DNA of 64,000 nt from JBNKHG01 sp050290225 (lineage in GTDB: Bacteria; Pseudomonadota; Gammaproteobacteria; Pseudomonadales; Cellvibrionaceae): assembly GCA_050290225.1 (NCBI GenBank), contig JBNKHG010000036.1, positions 65,130 through 129,129 on the forward strand, in the 5' to 3' direction. Numbering within the stretch: the stretch's first letter is position 1; the number at the start of each line of letters is the position of its first letter. Under the pieces are notes generated by a model. It saw only the letters and a program-made list of their open reading frames with translations. It made no database searches and was not told the DNA's origin. The position numbers and the translations under genes were made by a program. Shown here in pieces: positions 9,002 to 17,199 of this stretch.

Positions 9002-9886
9002 ATGCTGGCGCCCAAACGATTTTTGCCCTCGCTGAGTATGCTCAGCATATTTGAAGCCGCTGCCAGAACGGGCAGCTTTTCGGCCGCTGCCGAAGAGCTC
9101 TGCCTGAGCCAGAGTGCCGTCAGCCGGCAAATCAAATGCCTGGAATCTCAATTGGAGCACGAACTCTTCGTGCGCGATCGAAAAACCGTTCGAATCACTG
9201 AAGCGGGAGAGCAATACGCGAAGGCTGTTCGCGAAGCACTGCTGTTGATCGCCAACGCCTCCATGAACCTGAGGGCGAGCCCGGAGAGAAGTGCATTAAA
9301 TCTTGCGATTCTGCCTTCCCTGGGTGGAAACTGGTTGGTGCCCCGCCTTCCGGCCTTTCTCAGTCAAAACCCGGATATCAAAGTCAACTTGTCCACCTAT
9401 ACAGAACCTTTTGATTTTCACAAGGAGAATATTGACCTCGCCATCCATTTCGGCGGCAATAGCTGGAGCAATGCCGAAACTCAGTTCCTAATGAAAGAAA
9501 GGTTGGTCCCAGTTTGTTCACCGGAATTTTTGTCCGAACACGCCATTAATAACCCGGGGGAGGTTTTGGACGTTCCCCTGCTGCACCTGACCATTCGGCC
9601 CGATGCCTGGGAATGCTGGCTCCGTTCTCAACAGCTTGCATTTGACTTTGTCACCGGCATGATGATTGATCAGTTCGAAACCGCCATTCAGGCCGCAACC
9701 TGTGGCCTGGGACTTGCCCTGATACCGGAATTTATGCTGGAAAAATCGCTCAAAAGTGGCTCGCTGGTTAAGCCGCTACCTAACTGTATCGAGAGCGAAG
9801 GCGCTTATTATCTGGTGTGGCCAAAGGATACGGACAACATGGCGGTGGTGCGTGAATTTTGCACTTGGCTTGATAAAGAACTTTAA
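9002..9886 (+). CDS. LysR-family transcriptional regulator (GcvA-like)
   Basis: The protein has the classic LysR N-terminal winged helix (residues 7-65: LSMLSIFEAAARTGSFSAAA, then LSQSAVSRQIKCLE) and a periplasmic-binding-like effector domain to residue 294. The sequence style, including LAIHFGG and the GLGLALIPEF segment, resembles the GcvA subgroup, which often regulates amino-acid catabolism. It converges on the decarboxylase/aldehyde dehydrogenase operon and follows putA. The most likely targets are the divergent catabolic genes with the dyad at 12990-13030, but that is inference. Confidence 0.93.
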   Translation: MLAPKRFLPSLSMLSIFEAAARTGSFSAAAEELCLSQSAVSRQIKCLESQLEHELFVRDRKTVRITEAGEQYAKAVREALLLIANASMNLRASPERSALNLAILPSLGGNWLVPRLPAFLSQNPDIKVNLSTYTEPFDFHKENIDLAIHFGGNSWSNAETQFLMKERLVPVCSPEFLSEHAINNPGEVLDVPLLHLTIRPDAWECWLRSQQLAFDFVTGMMIDQFETAIQAATCGLGLALIPEFMLEKSLKSGSLVKPLPNCIESEGAYYLVWPKDTDNMAVVREFCTWLDKEL

Positions 9887-9915
9887 ATAAATAACTTTAA
9901 ATAAATAACTCTAAA
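9879..9915. repeat. Tandem 14-bp repeat over the LysR stop codon
   Basis: AACTTTAAATAAAT occurs twice in direct succession (9879-9892 and 9893-9906), with a third partial copy (AACTCTAAA). The first copy contains the TAA stop of the LysR-type gene. It is probably a replication-slippage duplication. Confidence 0.8.
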
Positions 9916-9943
9916 AAGCGGGGCTCACCCTGGGTAAGCCCCG
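9913..9943 (-). terminator. Terminator of the decarboxylase operon
   Basis: CGGGGCT (9919-9925) pairs with AGCCCCG (9937-9943). ACCC/GGGT inside the loop can extend the pairing. On the minus strand the hairpin is followed by CTTTTTAG. It overlaps the last codon of the decarboxylase gene and separates it from the convergent LysR-type gene. Confidence 0.7.
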
Positions 9944-11370
9944 TGCTGAAGGGGAGGGGTATGCCAGACCCCTGAGCCAAGTCGATTTAGGGTTTCAACA
10001 ATATCATCCGTGGTGGTCAACGGATTGATGGTACATAAACGCAGTACCGTGCGACCCTTGATATTGGTGGTGGTGACGCAGGCGAAACCGGAATCCGATA
10101 ATGACTGTGCGCGTCGTTTGTGCGCCTCAGCCGATTCGTGCTTCAGCGCAAAGCAGATTACGCCGATCTGCGCCGGCGTGACCACTTCCCACGTATCCGG
10201 CTGTTGCCTCAGGTAGGCCTCCGCATATTGGGCCAGGTCAATACCGGTTTTAATAGCATCGCGTATACGCGCGACGCCATAAGTACGCAGGCTCATCCAG
10301 ATTTTGAGTGCGCGTGAGCGGCGGGTGAGTTCAAACCCGCGATTTCGAAAATCCACTTCGCCATCTGCGGCTTCCACATCCTTCAGATATTCGGGGTTCA
10401 TATCGAAGCATTTTCCGAGCGCCCCGGCTCGAATCAACAAACAGCCAACATCATAGGGCTGGAACAACCATTTGTGGGGATCCAGCACCAGCGAGTCGGC
10501 CCTGGTCATGCCTTGCAGGTAATCCCGTCCCTCCGGGGTGATGGCCGCGGGTGCGCCGTAGGCGCCGTCGATATGAAACCAGAGGTTTTCCCGGGCACAA
10601 ATATCCGCGATTTCATCCAGCGGATCGACGGTACCGGCGTTGGTGGTGCCGGCGGTGCCGATCACCATCATAGGCTGGCGTCCCGCCCGTTTATCCTCGG
10701 CAATGGCCAGAAGCAACGAGGCGATTGGCATCTTCAATTTCTCGTCACTTTCCAATATGCGGATCTCATCCCCGCTGAAACCCAGTTCCCTCAGGGCGCG
10801 TGGCAGCGAGGAATGGGTCTGATCCGTCAGGTAGACCACGCCTCTGCCGAGGGAGGCCCGCGCCGCAGCAAAGGCGGTAAGGCTGGCATTGGAACCGCCG
10901 CTGACCAGTACTCCCTCGGTGCCCTCCGGCAGCCCCATCAATTCGCGTAGCCATTCTATTACCACCAGCTCGACAGTGGCGGGGCCTGAACCGCCTGCCC
11001 AGGAGGCAGCAATGGTGTTGAAACCCGTGCCCAGCCACTCACCGAGTACGGCAGCGAAGGAGCTTGGACCGGGCACCCTGGCAAAATAGCGGGGGTGGTC
11101 GCCGTGTTGCTGATGGGGCAGGGCGATTTCGGCCAACAGAGCCAGGGATTCCTCGGGGTTGTACGGTTCTTCCGGCAGGGCGCCACCGAGTACATGGCGC
11201 AACCGGCTGGGCTCTCCACGGACAATGGCGGCCTCGTGGTTCTTGCGAGCCAACCGATCCACCACCATGTCCACCACCTGGTAGCCCAGGCGGCGCATTT
11301 CTTCGGCTTCTAACCCGAGGGTATCGGGAGGATAATAAAGCGCTCCTTCCCGGTTTTGGTTACTGCTCAT
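9925..11370 (-). CDS. Group II pyridoxal-phosphate amino-acid decarboxylase
   Basis: This belongs to the DOPA/tyrosine/diaminobutyrate decarboxylase fold. Conserved features are the substrate/PLP region around residues 156-165 (VSGGSNASLT), the PLP-ring aspartate in HIDGAYGAPA (Asp268) and the PLP-binding lysine in LDPHKWLFQP (Lys300). At 481 residues it is full length. It lies 18 bases downstream of the ALDH7-family gene and is surely co-transcribed with it. Its substrate is unclear: family members act on aromatic amino acids, glutamate or diaminobutyrate. The co-expressed enzymes point to lysine, pipecolate or aminoadipate chemistry. Confidence 0.93.
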   Translation of the reverse strand: MSSNQNREGALYYPPDTLGLEAEEMRRLGYQVVDMVVDRLARKNHEAAIVRGEPSRLRHVLGGALPEEPYNPEESLALLAEIALPHQQHGDHPRYFARVPGPSSFAAVLGEWLGTGFNTIAASWAGGSGPATVELVVIEWLRELMGLPEGTEGVLVSGGSNASLTAFAAARASLGRGVVYLTDQTHSSLPRALRELGFSGDEIRILESDEKLKMPIASLLLAIAEDKRAGRQPMMVIGTAGTTNAGTVDPLDEIADICARENLWFHIDGAYGAPAAITPEGRDYLQGMTRADSLVLDPHKWLFQPYDVGCLLIRAGALGKCFDMNPEYLKDVEAADGEVDFRNRGFELTRRSRALKIWMSLRTYGVARIRDAIKTGIDLAQYAEAYLRQQPDTWEVVTPAQIGVICFALKHESAEAHKRRAQSLSDSGFACVTTTNIKGRTVLRLCTINPLTTTDDIVETLNRLGSGVWHTPPLQHGAYPG

Positions 11371-11388
11371 ACCTCAGTCTCCACGTCT

Positions 11389-12882
11389 TCAGAGATCAAA
11401 CTCAATACCCTGGGCCAGGGGAAGTTCAGTGGAATAATTCACGGTTGAGGTGGCTCGGCGCATATAGCCTTTCCAGGCATCGGAACCGGATTCGCGGCCA
11501 CCACCAGTCTCTTTCTCGCCGCCAAAGGCGCCGCCGATCTCCGCACCGCTGGTGCCAATATTGACATTGGCGATACCACAATCGCTACCCACGGCGGATG
11601 CAAAAGTTTCCGCTTCGCGAACATCATTGGTAAAGATTGCTGATGACAGGCCTTGAGGTACATCGTTTTGCAGGCGTATGGCCTCCTGCAGATCGCTGTA
11701 GGGGTAGACATAGAGGATCGGCGCAAAGGTTTCGTGTTGCACCGTCTGGTTGGATTCCGGCATTTCGACAATGGCGGGTTGGACGTAATAGGCTTGCGGG
11801 TATTGTTCGAGCAAGACGCGTTCGCCACCTGTAATCGTTCCCAGGGTGGCCGCCTGAAGAGCGTCCTGCATGGCCTCAAAGGCATCCTGATCAATCAGCG
11901 GGCCCACCAGTGTGTCGGCCTCCAGTGGGCTACCGATACGGATGCCCTGATAGGCTTTTTTCAGGGCCGGCACCAGTTCGTTGTAGACGGATTGGTGTAC
12001 TAACAGGCGACGGGTGGTCGTACAGCGCTGTCCCGCAGTCCCCACGGCGCCAAACAGGATCGCGCGCACCGCCATATCGAGATCGGCACTGGGACATACA
12101 ACAATCGCATTGTTGCCGCCGAGTTCAAGAATGGAGCGACCAAAGCGCTCGGCGACCGCAGGGCCAACCTTACGTCCCATCGCGGTACTACCTGTGGCAC
12201 TGATAACCGGCACCCGTTTGTCTTGGGTCAATTGAGCGCCGATATCTGCTTCGCCAATGAGCAATTGCGACAGTCCATCGGGTACATCGCCCACTTCCTG
12301 GGCGGCTTGTTCAAACAAGGCTTGGCAGGCGAGGGCGGTAATGGGGGTTTTTTCCGAGGGCTTCCAGATCACGCTGTTGCCACAGACAATCGCCAGGGCC
12401 GCATTCCAACTCCAGACGGCCACGGGAAAATTAAAGGCTGAGATGATGCCAACCGGGCCGATGGGGTGCCAGGTTTCGCTCATGCGGTGTCCGGGGCGTT
12501 CGGAGGCAATGGTCAATCCGTGCAACTGGCGGGAGAGGCCCACGGCGAGATCGCAGATATCAATCATCTCCTGCACTTCACCCAGACCTTCCTGGTAGAT
12601 TTTTCCGCATTCGAGAGTGACTAAGGTGCCCAGGGCTTCTTTGTGTTCCCGGAGTTTGTTACCCAGCACGCGAATCAACTCGCCGCGCTTGGGCGCGGGC
12701 ACAACCTTCCACTGTTGGAAAGCGGAGGTCGCCCTAGCGATAACGGCATCCGTTTCCTCCGCGCTATGAACCTTAACACTTCCCAGGGGTTGACCATCGA
12801 TAGGGCTGGTTACCTCCAGGTCACCCTGATCCAGTAATTGGGTATCCAGTCCGAGCTTTTCCAATACATCTTTCAGTTTCAC
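11389..12882 (-). CDS. amaB: ALDH7-family aldehyde dehydrogenase (probable aminoadipate-semialdehyde / P6C dehydrogenase)
   Basis: This NAD-dependent aldehyde dehydrogenase has the general base Glu253 (LELGGNNAIV) and nucleophile Cys287 (GTAGQRCTTTRRL). The LGGNNA and GQRCTTTRR pattern is that of the ALDH7/antiquitin group, which oxidises alpha-aminoadipate semialdehyde, the open form of piperideine-6-carboxylate. It is divergent from an AmaA-like FAD oxidase, and the pair resembles the amaA/amaB pipecolate genes of pseudomonads. It is the first gene of a two-gene operon with the PLP decarboxylase. The gene symbol follows family and context rather than alignment. Confidence 0.85.
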   Translation of the reverse strand: MKLKDVLEKLGLDTQLLDQGDLEVTSPIDGQPLGSVKVHSAEETDAVIARATSAFQQWKVVPAPKRGELIRVLGNKLREHKEALGTLVTLECGKIYQEGLGEVQEMIDICDLAVGLSRQLHGLTIASERPGHRMSETWHPIGPVGIISAFNFPVAVWSWNAALAIVCGNSVIWKPSEKTPITALACQALFEQAAQEVGDVPDGLSQLLIGEADIGAQLTQDKRVPVISATGSTAMGRKVGPAVAERFGRSILELGGNNAIVVCPSADLDMAVRAILFGAVGTAGQRCTTTRRLLVHQSVYNELVPALKKAYQGIRIGSPLEADTLVGPLIDQDAFEAMQDALQAATLGTITGGERVLLEQYPQAYYVQPAIVEMPESNQTVQHETFAPILYVYPYSDLQEAIRLQNDVPQGLSSAIFTNDVREAETFASAVGSDCGIANVNIGTSGAEIGGAFGGEKETGGGRESGSDAWKGYMRRATSTVNYSTELPLAQGIEFDL

Positions 12883-12989
12883 GTTTTATAGTCTCCGGGT
12901 ATGTCTCAAATAATCTCACGTCTTTACCCCCTGCGGGGCAACCTGAGTGAAATTTACAGGGTCTGCCGTAGTTGATGAGCTTATGTAGT

Positions 12990-13030
12990 TGAGCATAGTC
13001 GCTAAAAAGCTGTAAAACGACTATTGCTCA
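12990..13030. promoter_or_regulatory. Strong dyad in the divergent amaB/amaA-like promoter region
   Basis: TGAGCATAGTCG (12990-13001) and CGACTATTGCTCA (13018-13030) are reverse complements except for one inserted base, and 16 bases separate them. The dyad is in the 353-bp gap between two divergent catabolic genes, well placed to control both. It is larger than a usual single LysR box, so a pair of sites or another regulator is possible. I see nothing else notable in 12883-13235. Confidence 0.55.
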
Positions 13031-13235
13031 CAACCATATGACTTATTGGCAAGTGCGAAACCGCAGTTGAATCCAGGCACTTATTTATGAGTTTTGGTCA
13101 CAAGGTTGTTCGAAATATGCGATAACGGGCAAGAATTTTTGATGCGATACTGAGACCGGAATTTCATTGAACATTCAAAAGTGCCAAGACAGCGAAGCAG
13201 TGTGGCCTGGCTGTGTGGACGATTAGGAGTTGAAC

Positions 13236-14522
13236 GTGAGCAAACCCATTCCCATTGATAATCTCTGGCATCGCACGGCGGGCGATAGACTTGACTCTTC
13301 CCCGCTCGACAAAGACCTGCGAGTGGATAGGGTGGTTGTGGGCGGCGGTTTTACCGGAGTAACGGCGGCACTGAATCTGGCGCGAAAGGGGTGCAGCGTA
13401 GCGTTGTTGGAGGCAGAGGAAATTGGCCACGGTGGCACAGGACGCAATGTTGGCTATGTCAACGCCGGTTTGTGGATGGAGCCGGAAAAAGTTGAACAGC
13501 TATTGGGCCGGGAAGCAGGGGTAAAACTCAATACCGCCCTGGCACAGGCGCCGGCACTGGTGTTCGATACCATCGAACGTTTGGGAATTGAGTGTGAACT
13601 CACGCGTTCGGGCACCTTGCATTGTGCGCATTCCTCGGGGGGGCTCTCCCAGTTAAAAAACCGCTTAAGACAATATTTGGCGCGCGGTGACCGGGCCGAA
13701 TTGCTGGACCGGGACGCAATCGCTGCAAAAACGGGAACAGACATATTCCATGGCGCTATCTGGCACAAGAATGTGGGCACAATCCAGCCGCTGGCCTATA
13801 TTCGCGGTCTGGCGCGCGCCGCTGTTTCCGAAGGTGTGTCTTTGTATCAACACACACCGGTTAAATCGATTACTCGCAAGGATAATTGCTGGCAGGTGTG
13901 CACGCACAATCACCGTATAGAAGCCGATGGCATTCTTCTGGCAACCAACGGCTATCATCAGGCTTTGCCGCTCGCAGGTGCCGAGCCCAGCTATACCCCG
14001 GTGTACTATTTTCAGGCCGCGACCCGACCAATGTCTGCCGATCTTTTAGAGCGTATTTTGCCGGAACGTCAAGGCTGCTGGGATACCGCCATGGTTATGT
14101 CGACCATTCGGCGAGATGCCGCGGGCCGTTTGATTGTGGGTGGAGTGGGTGATTTGGAGGGCGTCAGTGGTGGCATTCATTACCATTGGGCAAAACACAA
14201 ATTGCGGAAAATGTTTCCCTTTCTGGACGCTATCGAACTGGAGTCCTGTTGGCACGGCCGTATAGCCTACTCAGCGGATAAAGTGCCCCATATCGTACAG
14301 TTTGGACCCAAGGCGTTAAGCATATTTGGCTATAGTGGTCGCGGCATCGGACCCGGTAGTGTCTTCGGCAAAGCCGCAGCGGAATATTTGGCTGATGGTG
14401 ACGAAGCTGTGTTGCCGGTAAAACCCAGCCACGCCTATAGTGAATGTTTTACCGGATTAAAAGGTTGTTTTTACGAGTTCGGTGCTACTGCTACGCATGG
14501 GCTGACTCGTTTGACGGGATAG
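13236..14522 (+). CDS. amaA: FAD-dependent amino-acid oxidase (DAO family, AmaA-like)
   Basis: The protein has an N-terminal FAD-binding Rossmann motif (VVVGGGFTGVTAALNLARKG, then a glutamate ending strand 2) and the glycine-rich GHGGTGRNVG contact typical of DAO-fold amine oxidases. A C-terminal FAD segment reads GYSGRGIGPGS. It is about 429 residues, the length of PuuB/AmaA-type oxidases. The GTG at 13236 is preferred over the TTG at 13230 because AGGAG at 13225-13229 is spaced six bases from it. Divergence from an ALDH7-family gene suggests L-pipecolate oxidation to piperideine-6-carboxylate. Another secondary amine such as glutamyl-putrescine is the main alternative. Confidence 0.85.
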   Translation: MSKPIPIDNLWHRTAGDRLDSSPLDKDLRVDRVVVGGGFTGVTAALNLARKGCSVALLEAEEIGHGGTGRNVGYVNAGLWMEPEKVEQLLGREAGVKLNTALAQAPALVFDTIERLGIECELTRSGTLHCAHSSGGLSQLKNRLRQYLARGDRAELLDRDAIAAKTGTDIFHGAIWHKNVGTIQPLAYIRGLARAAVSEGVSLYQHTPVKSITRKDNCWQVCTHNHRIEADGILLATNGYHQALPLAGAEPSYTPVYYFQAATRPMSADLLERILPERQGCWDTAMVMSTIRRDAAGRLIVGGVGDLEGVSGGIHYHWAKHKLRKMFPFLDAIELESCWHGRIAYSADKVPHIVQFGPKALSIFGYSGRGIGPGSVFGKAAAEYLADGDEAVLPVKPSHAYSECFTGLKGCFYEFGATATHGLTRLTG

Positions 14523-14530
14523 GATATTTA

Positions 14531-14580
14531 GGCTGACCCTTTTTAACCCTGGGTGCATAGACCTGGAAAAGGCGTCAGCC
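14531..14580 (+). terminator. Long hairpin between the oxidase and integrase genes
   Basis: GGCTGACCCTTTT and AAAAGGCGTCAGCC pair over 13 positions with one bulged C. The hairpin lies just after the oxidase stop and before the convergent integrase stop. No T-run follows, so it may protect or end the transcript rather than act as a strict intrinsic terminator. Confidence 0.45.
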
Positions 14581-14609
14581 TCCCTTGGTAATCACATTAC
14601 TATATGTAA

Positions 14610-15887
14610 TCAGACATCTCTTGTCTTTCCAGAATGCGCGCGTTCCTTCATATCAGACTGAATATAGACTTTATCAGTTGTTCCCATACTCGCATGGCCG
14701 AGATCATCGGCCATATGTTTCAGCGGCCTGCTGGCAATATCCTGCGATGCGCCGGTATGACGCAACCAATGGGTTGTGGCCTCACGGAGTACCTTTGCCT
14801 CTTTATCAAAACCTTCCTCTATCATTTTGTTATACGCAAAATCGAACGCTTCCTGAACGATTCTTCGTAACTGGCGAGATGTCATTCCACCCGTGCCGCG
14901 GATTTTTGCAACCAGTGCCGAATCAGATCCAAAATTCTGCTGTATACCAGCTCGATAGGTTTGATAGCGCTCAATATAGGCGAGGAGGGCATTGGGTACT
15001 GAAACATCTCGCACTTTTTTGCCTTTACCCAATACTTTAAGCCAGTTATTACCATCGTCATCCCGCCAAAAATGTTTCCACACAGGTTGCCAGTTCGGGC
15101 GTTCTGACAATTCCGAGATACGCAGGTATAACGTCTTCAGGCATGCAATAATGAACAACGTCCGCTCGTGGTTTGGATCCGCATCAGCTGCACACTGGGC
15201 GGCGTCCAGCACATATTCCCACTGCAAATCCGATAGCCGCTTGACCTCGTTTTTGGTAGTGCCCTTGATCAAATAGGGCGATTGTTTGCGGATGGCCGGT
15301 ATGGGATTTCCAAACGCATAGCCTTCGTCCGTTAAATAGTCATAGAAACAGGAGATTGCCGAGTAACATATTTTCATGGCTTCATGGGAGAGTGTGTGCC
15401 CATGGCGTGGAACTTCGATATCCACGCCTTTTTCCTCAGCCTGCTTGCGGTTCTCTTTGGCGACTTTTCCCGCAAAAGGACGCCAGTCCTTATTGCTTGT
15501 ATATTGTCCGTTCACCAGCTTGAACCGATCATGCACTGAATTGGCCACCCAGGAAACGGGTGGGCTGTGCACGAAATCGAAATAACTTTCGAGGTCCGGA
15601 CGCTTGAGCTGAATGACGCTTTTGCCCGCGACCGTCCAGGCCCATAGCAGTAGACGTTCAACCTCGTTGCGGTAGCTTCGGTATGTCGCTTCGCTTCTTC
15701 GGCCGTAGCTTCTGAGGAATGCCTGGGTCTGCAGGTAATCGTCACGCGCGTCAGGCACGGAGGCCTCGATGCTGTTAAGAAATTCTTTGGAATCGGGATA
15801 GTCCGAAAGCATGTTGATGCCGCCCGGAAGACGTGTAAATGCCTTGTGGGCGTCGAACAGCGGAACGGCGGTAAAGCGCGTGGACAT
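14610..15887 (-). CDS. Tyrosine recombinase / site-specific integrase
   Basis: The full catalytic set is visible: Arg256 (LYLRISELSE), a lysine in the beta-hairpin (LGKGKKVRDV, 287-291), His373 and Arg376 (THWLRHTG), His398 (DDLGHASM) and nucleophile Tyr408 (KVYIQS). Residues 45-190 form the SAM-like core-binding domain (ATYRSYRNEVERLLLWAW). It therefore appears active. It is 425 residues, with no adjacent excisionase, phage gene or tRNA. A 32-bp inverted repeat lies 50 bases upstream, and the start codon itself lies in a copy of the repeat's outer motif. A decayed relative is found at 39429-39970. Confidence 0.95.
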   Translation of the reverse strand: MSTRFTAVPLFDAHKAFTRLPGGINMLSDYPDSKEFLNSIEASVPDARDDYLQTQAFLRSYGRRSEATYRSYRNEVERLLLWAWTVAGKSVIQLKRPDLESYFDFVHSPPVSWVANSVHDRFKLVNGQYTSNKDWRPFAGKVAKENRKQAEEKGVDIEVPRHGHTLSHEAMKICYSAISCFYDYLTDEGYAFGNPIPAIRKQSPYLIKGTTKNEVKRLSDLQWEYVLDAAQCAADADPNHERTLFIIACLKTLYLRISELSERPNWQPVWKHFWRDDDGNNWLKVLGKGKKVRDVSVPNALLAYIERYQTYRAGIQQNFGSDSALVAKIRGTGGMTSRQLRRIVQEAFDFAYNKMIEEGFDKEAKVLREATTHWLRHTGASQDIASRPLKHMADDLGHASMGTTDKVYIQSDMKERAHSGKTRDV

Positions 15888-15969
15888 AGGATTTTCCTGC
15901 GAGTGAGCCTGTGAAAGACTCTATCAGGCCTATTACACTATGTCCACTAATTAACGTTAGAGGACATAG
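15882..15969. promoter_or_regulatory. Candidate recombinase binding sites: lox/dif-like inverted repeat plus a half-site
   Basis: Positions 15938-15969 hold two 13-base arms, CTATGTCCACTAA and its reverse complement with one mismatch (TTAGAGGACATAG), around a 6-base centre (TTAACG). Thirteen-base arms around a 6-8 base spacer are what tyrosine recombinases such as Cre and XerCD recognise. A third GGACATAG copy lies at 15882-15889 over the integrase start codon, sharing ten bases (CTATGTCCAC on the minus strand) with the left arm. It could be a recombination core site, an autoregulatory operator or both. Confidence 0.55.
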
Positions 15970-16558
15970 CGAGGTGCTCTATCTATGGGTATGTTACCCC
16001 ATTAGACGAACCCACCAAGGACTAAATTCTTCCACACCAAACGTTTAATTTTCACATAATGTGCTGTTATTGATACCCGGTCGCACGTTGCTTTGATCCA
16101 AGCAACCACCTTCAAACTGGTCATTCACTGAAGCATGGATTTACGTGAAGTCATCAATGACCCAATTCTCGACACTACCGTTTACATCAGCTTGCACGGA
16201 AGTATCTACAGCTTCGTCAACATAGTCTGGCCCCCCACTGATCCTTATGGGTATACATCGCCGTAAGTCATGGGTATTGTCACTTTTAAGAACATTTCTA
16301 TCTAACCAATTCCAACACTTAGTATTCTATTGACTTAAATTGTATATATGGATCCATTATAGAGTGCTTTGTGGACAGGAAGCCCTTCATTTGCTATTTT
16401 ATTTTGTTAACTGGATCCATGAAGGGTGTTTTCAACTATATCGCTTTTATTGAAGCCGGCTTTTTATTGAAGCCAAAAAAGGATCCCCTGTGGCAAACTG
16501 CCATTTTAGCCATCCATAAAGACACAACTATTTGAGAGCTCGGAGAGGACGTTAGACC
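15970..16558. other. Non-coding gap between the integrase and the sigma factor
   Basis: No convincing gene is present in these 590 bases. The sequence is AT-richer than its neighbours. TTTATTGAAGCC occurs twice within a few bases near 16446-16475, and GGATCCAT occurs near 16350 and 16415. The promoter of the sigma factor should lie at its right end, but no clear -35/-10 pair could be fixed. Confidence 0.5.
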
Positions 16559-17167
16559 ATGCCCGATAGTGGTAATGATCCTGGATTCACCTCCTCTGAT
16601 CATGGGACAACCGGACAGGCCGATATGGAGAGTCTTTACCGGCGTCTGCGCAGCTCCCTGATGCGCTATAGCTCCCGCTATTTCAAGAGACCTCAGGAAA
16701 TTGAAGATGTCGTTCAGGAGGCCTTTGTCCGGGTGATCGAGGCCCAGACCAACCGCAAGATACAGGTCACCGATTCCTATCTCTACCGCACGACCCGCAA
16801 CCTCGCGTTAAATACGCTGGATAAAAGTGAAAATAAATTGACCGATACGGTAGGGGATTTGCTGTCCCAATCGGTTTTATTGGAAAGCGCCTCTCTCGAA
16901 GAGCAGTTTGAGTCGCGCCAGCGTTTTGAGCTATTCTGCAGAGCCGTGCGGCAGTTGCCGGTCAAGTGTCAGCGGGTGTTTATCCTGCGGCGGGTCTACG
17001 GTCTTAGCCAGAAGGAAATCGCCGAGCGGATGGGTATCAGTGTGAAAACCGTGGAAGTGCACCTAACCAAGGCCATAGTGCGTTGCACCGACTATATGGA
17101 GTCCGAGCAGGAAACGGCCACTGCCCGGAAACCGTCTATCCGCAGAACTGCCCACGGAAAAGTGTAG
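16559..17167 (+). CDS. ECF sigma factor, FecI type
   Basis: This is a 202-residue extracytoplasmic-function sigma factor. Region 2 binds the -10 element (RYFKRPQEIEDVVQEAFVRV, then YLYRTTRNLALN). Region 4 carries the -35-binding helix-turn-helix (RVYGLSQKEIAERMGISVKT, then VEVHLTKAI). It lies 32 bases upstream of a FecR-type anti-sigma gene and 1.5 kb upstream of an STN-type TonB receptor. This is the FecI-FecR-FecA layout, in which ligand binding at the cell surface frees the sigma factor. Probable targets are the receptor and the downstream sulfatase genes. Confidence 0.95.
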   Translation: MPDSGNDPGFTSSDHGTTGQADMESLYRRLRSSLMRYSSRYFKRPQEIEDVVQEAFVRVIEAQTNRKIQVTDSYLYRTTRNLALNTLDKSENKLTDTVGDLLSQSVLLESASLEEQFESRQRFELFCRAVRQLPVKCQRVFILRRVYGLSQKEIAERMGISVKTVEVHLTKAIVRCTDYMESEQETATARKPSIRRTAHGKV

Positions 17168-17199
17168 GTGTTCCAATAGCTAAAGCAAACGACACGGAC

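Noticed and set aside
14594..14609. ATTAC-TATAT-GTAAT palindrome next to the integrase stop, considered as an attachment site
   Set aside because: The arms are only five bases, and no matching copy was seen at the other end of the segment.
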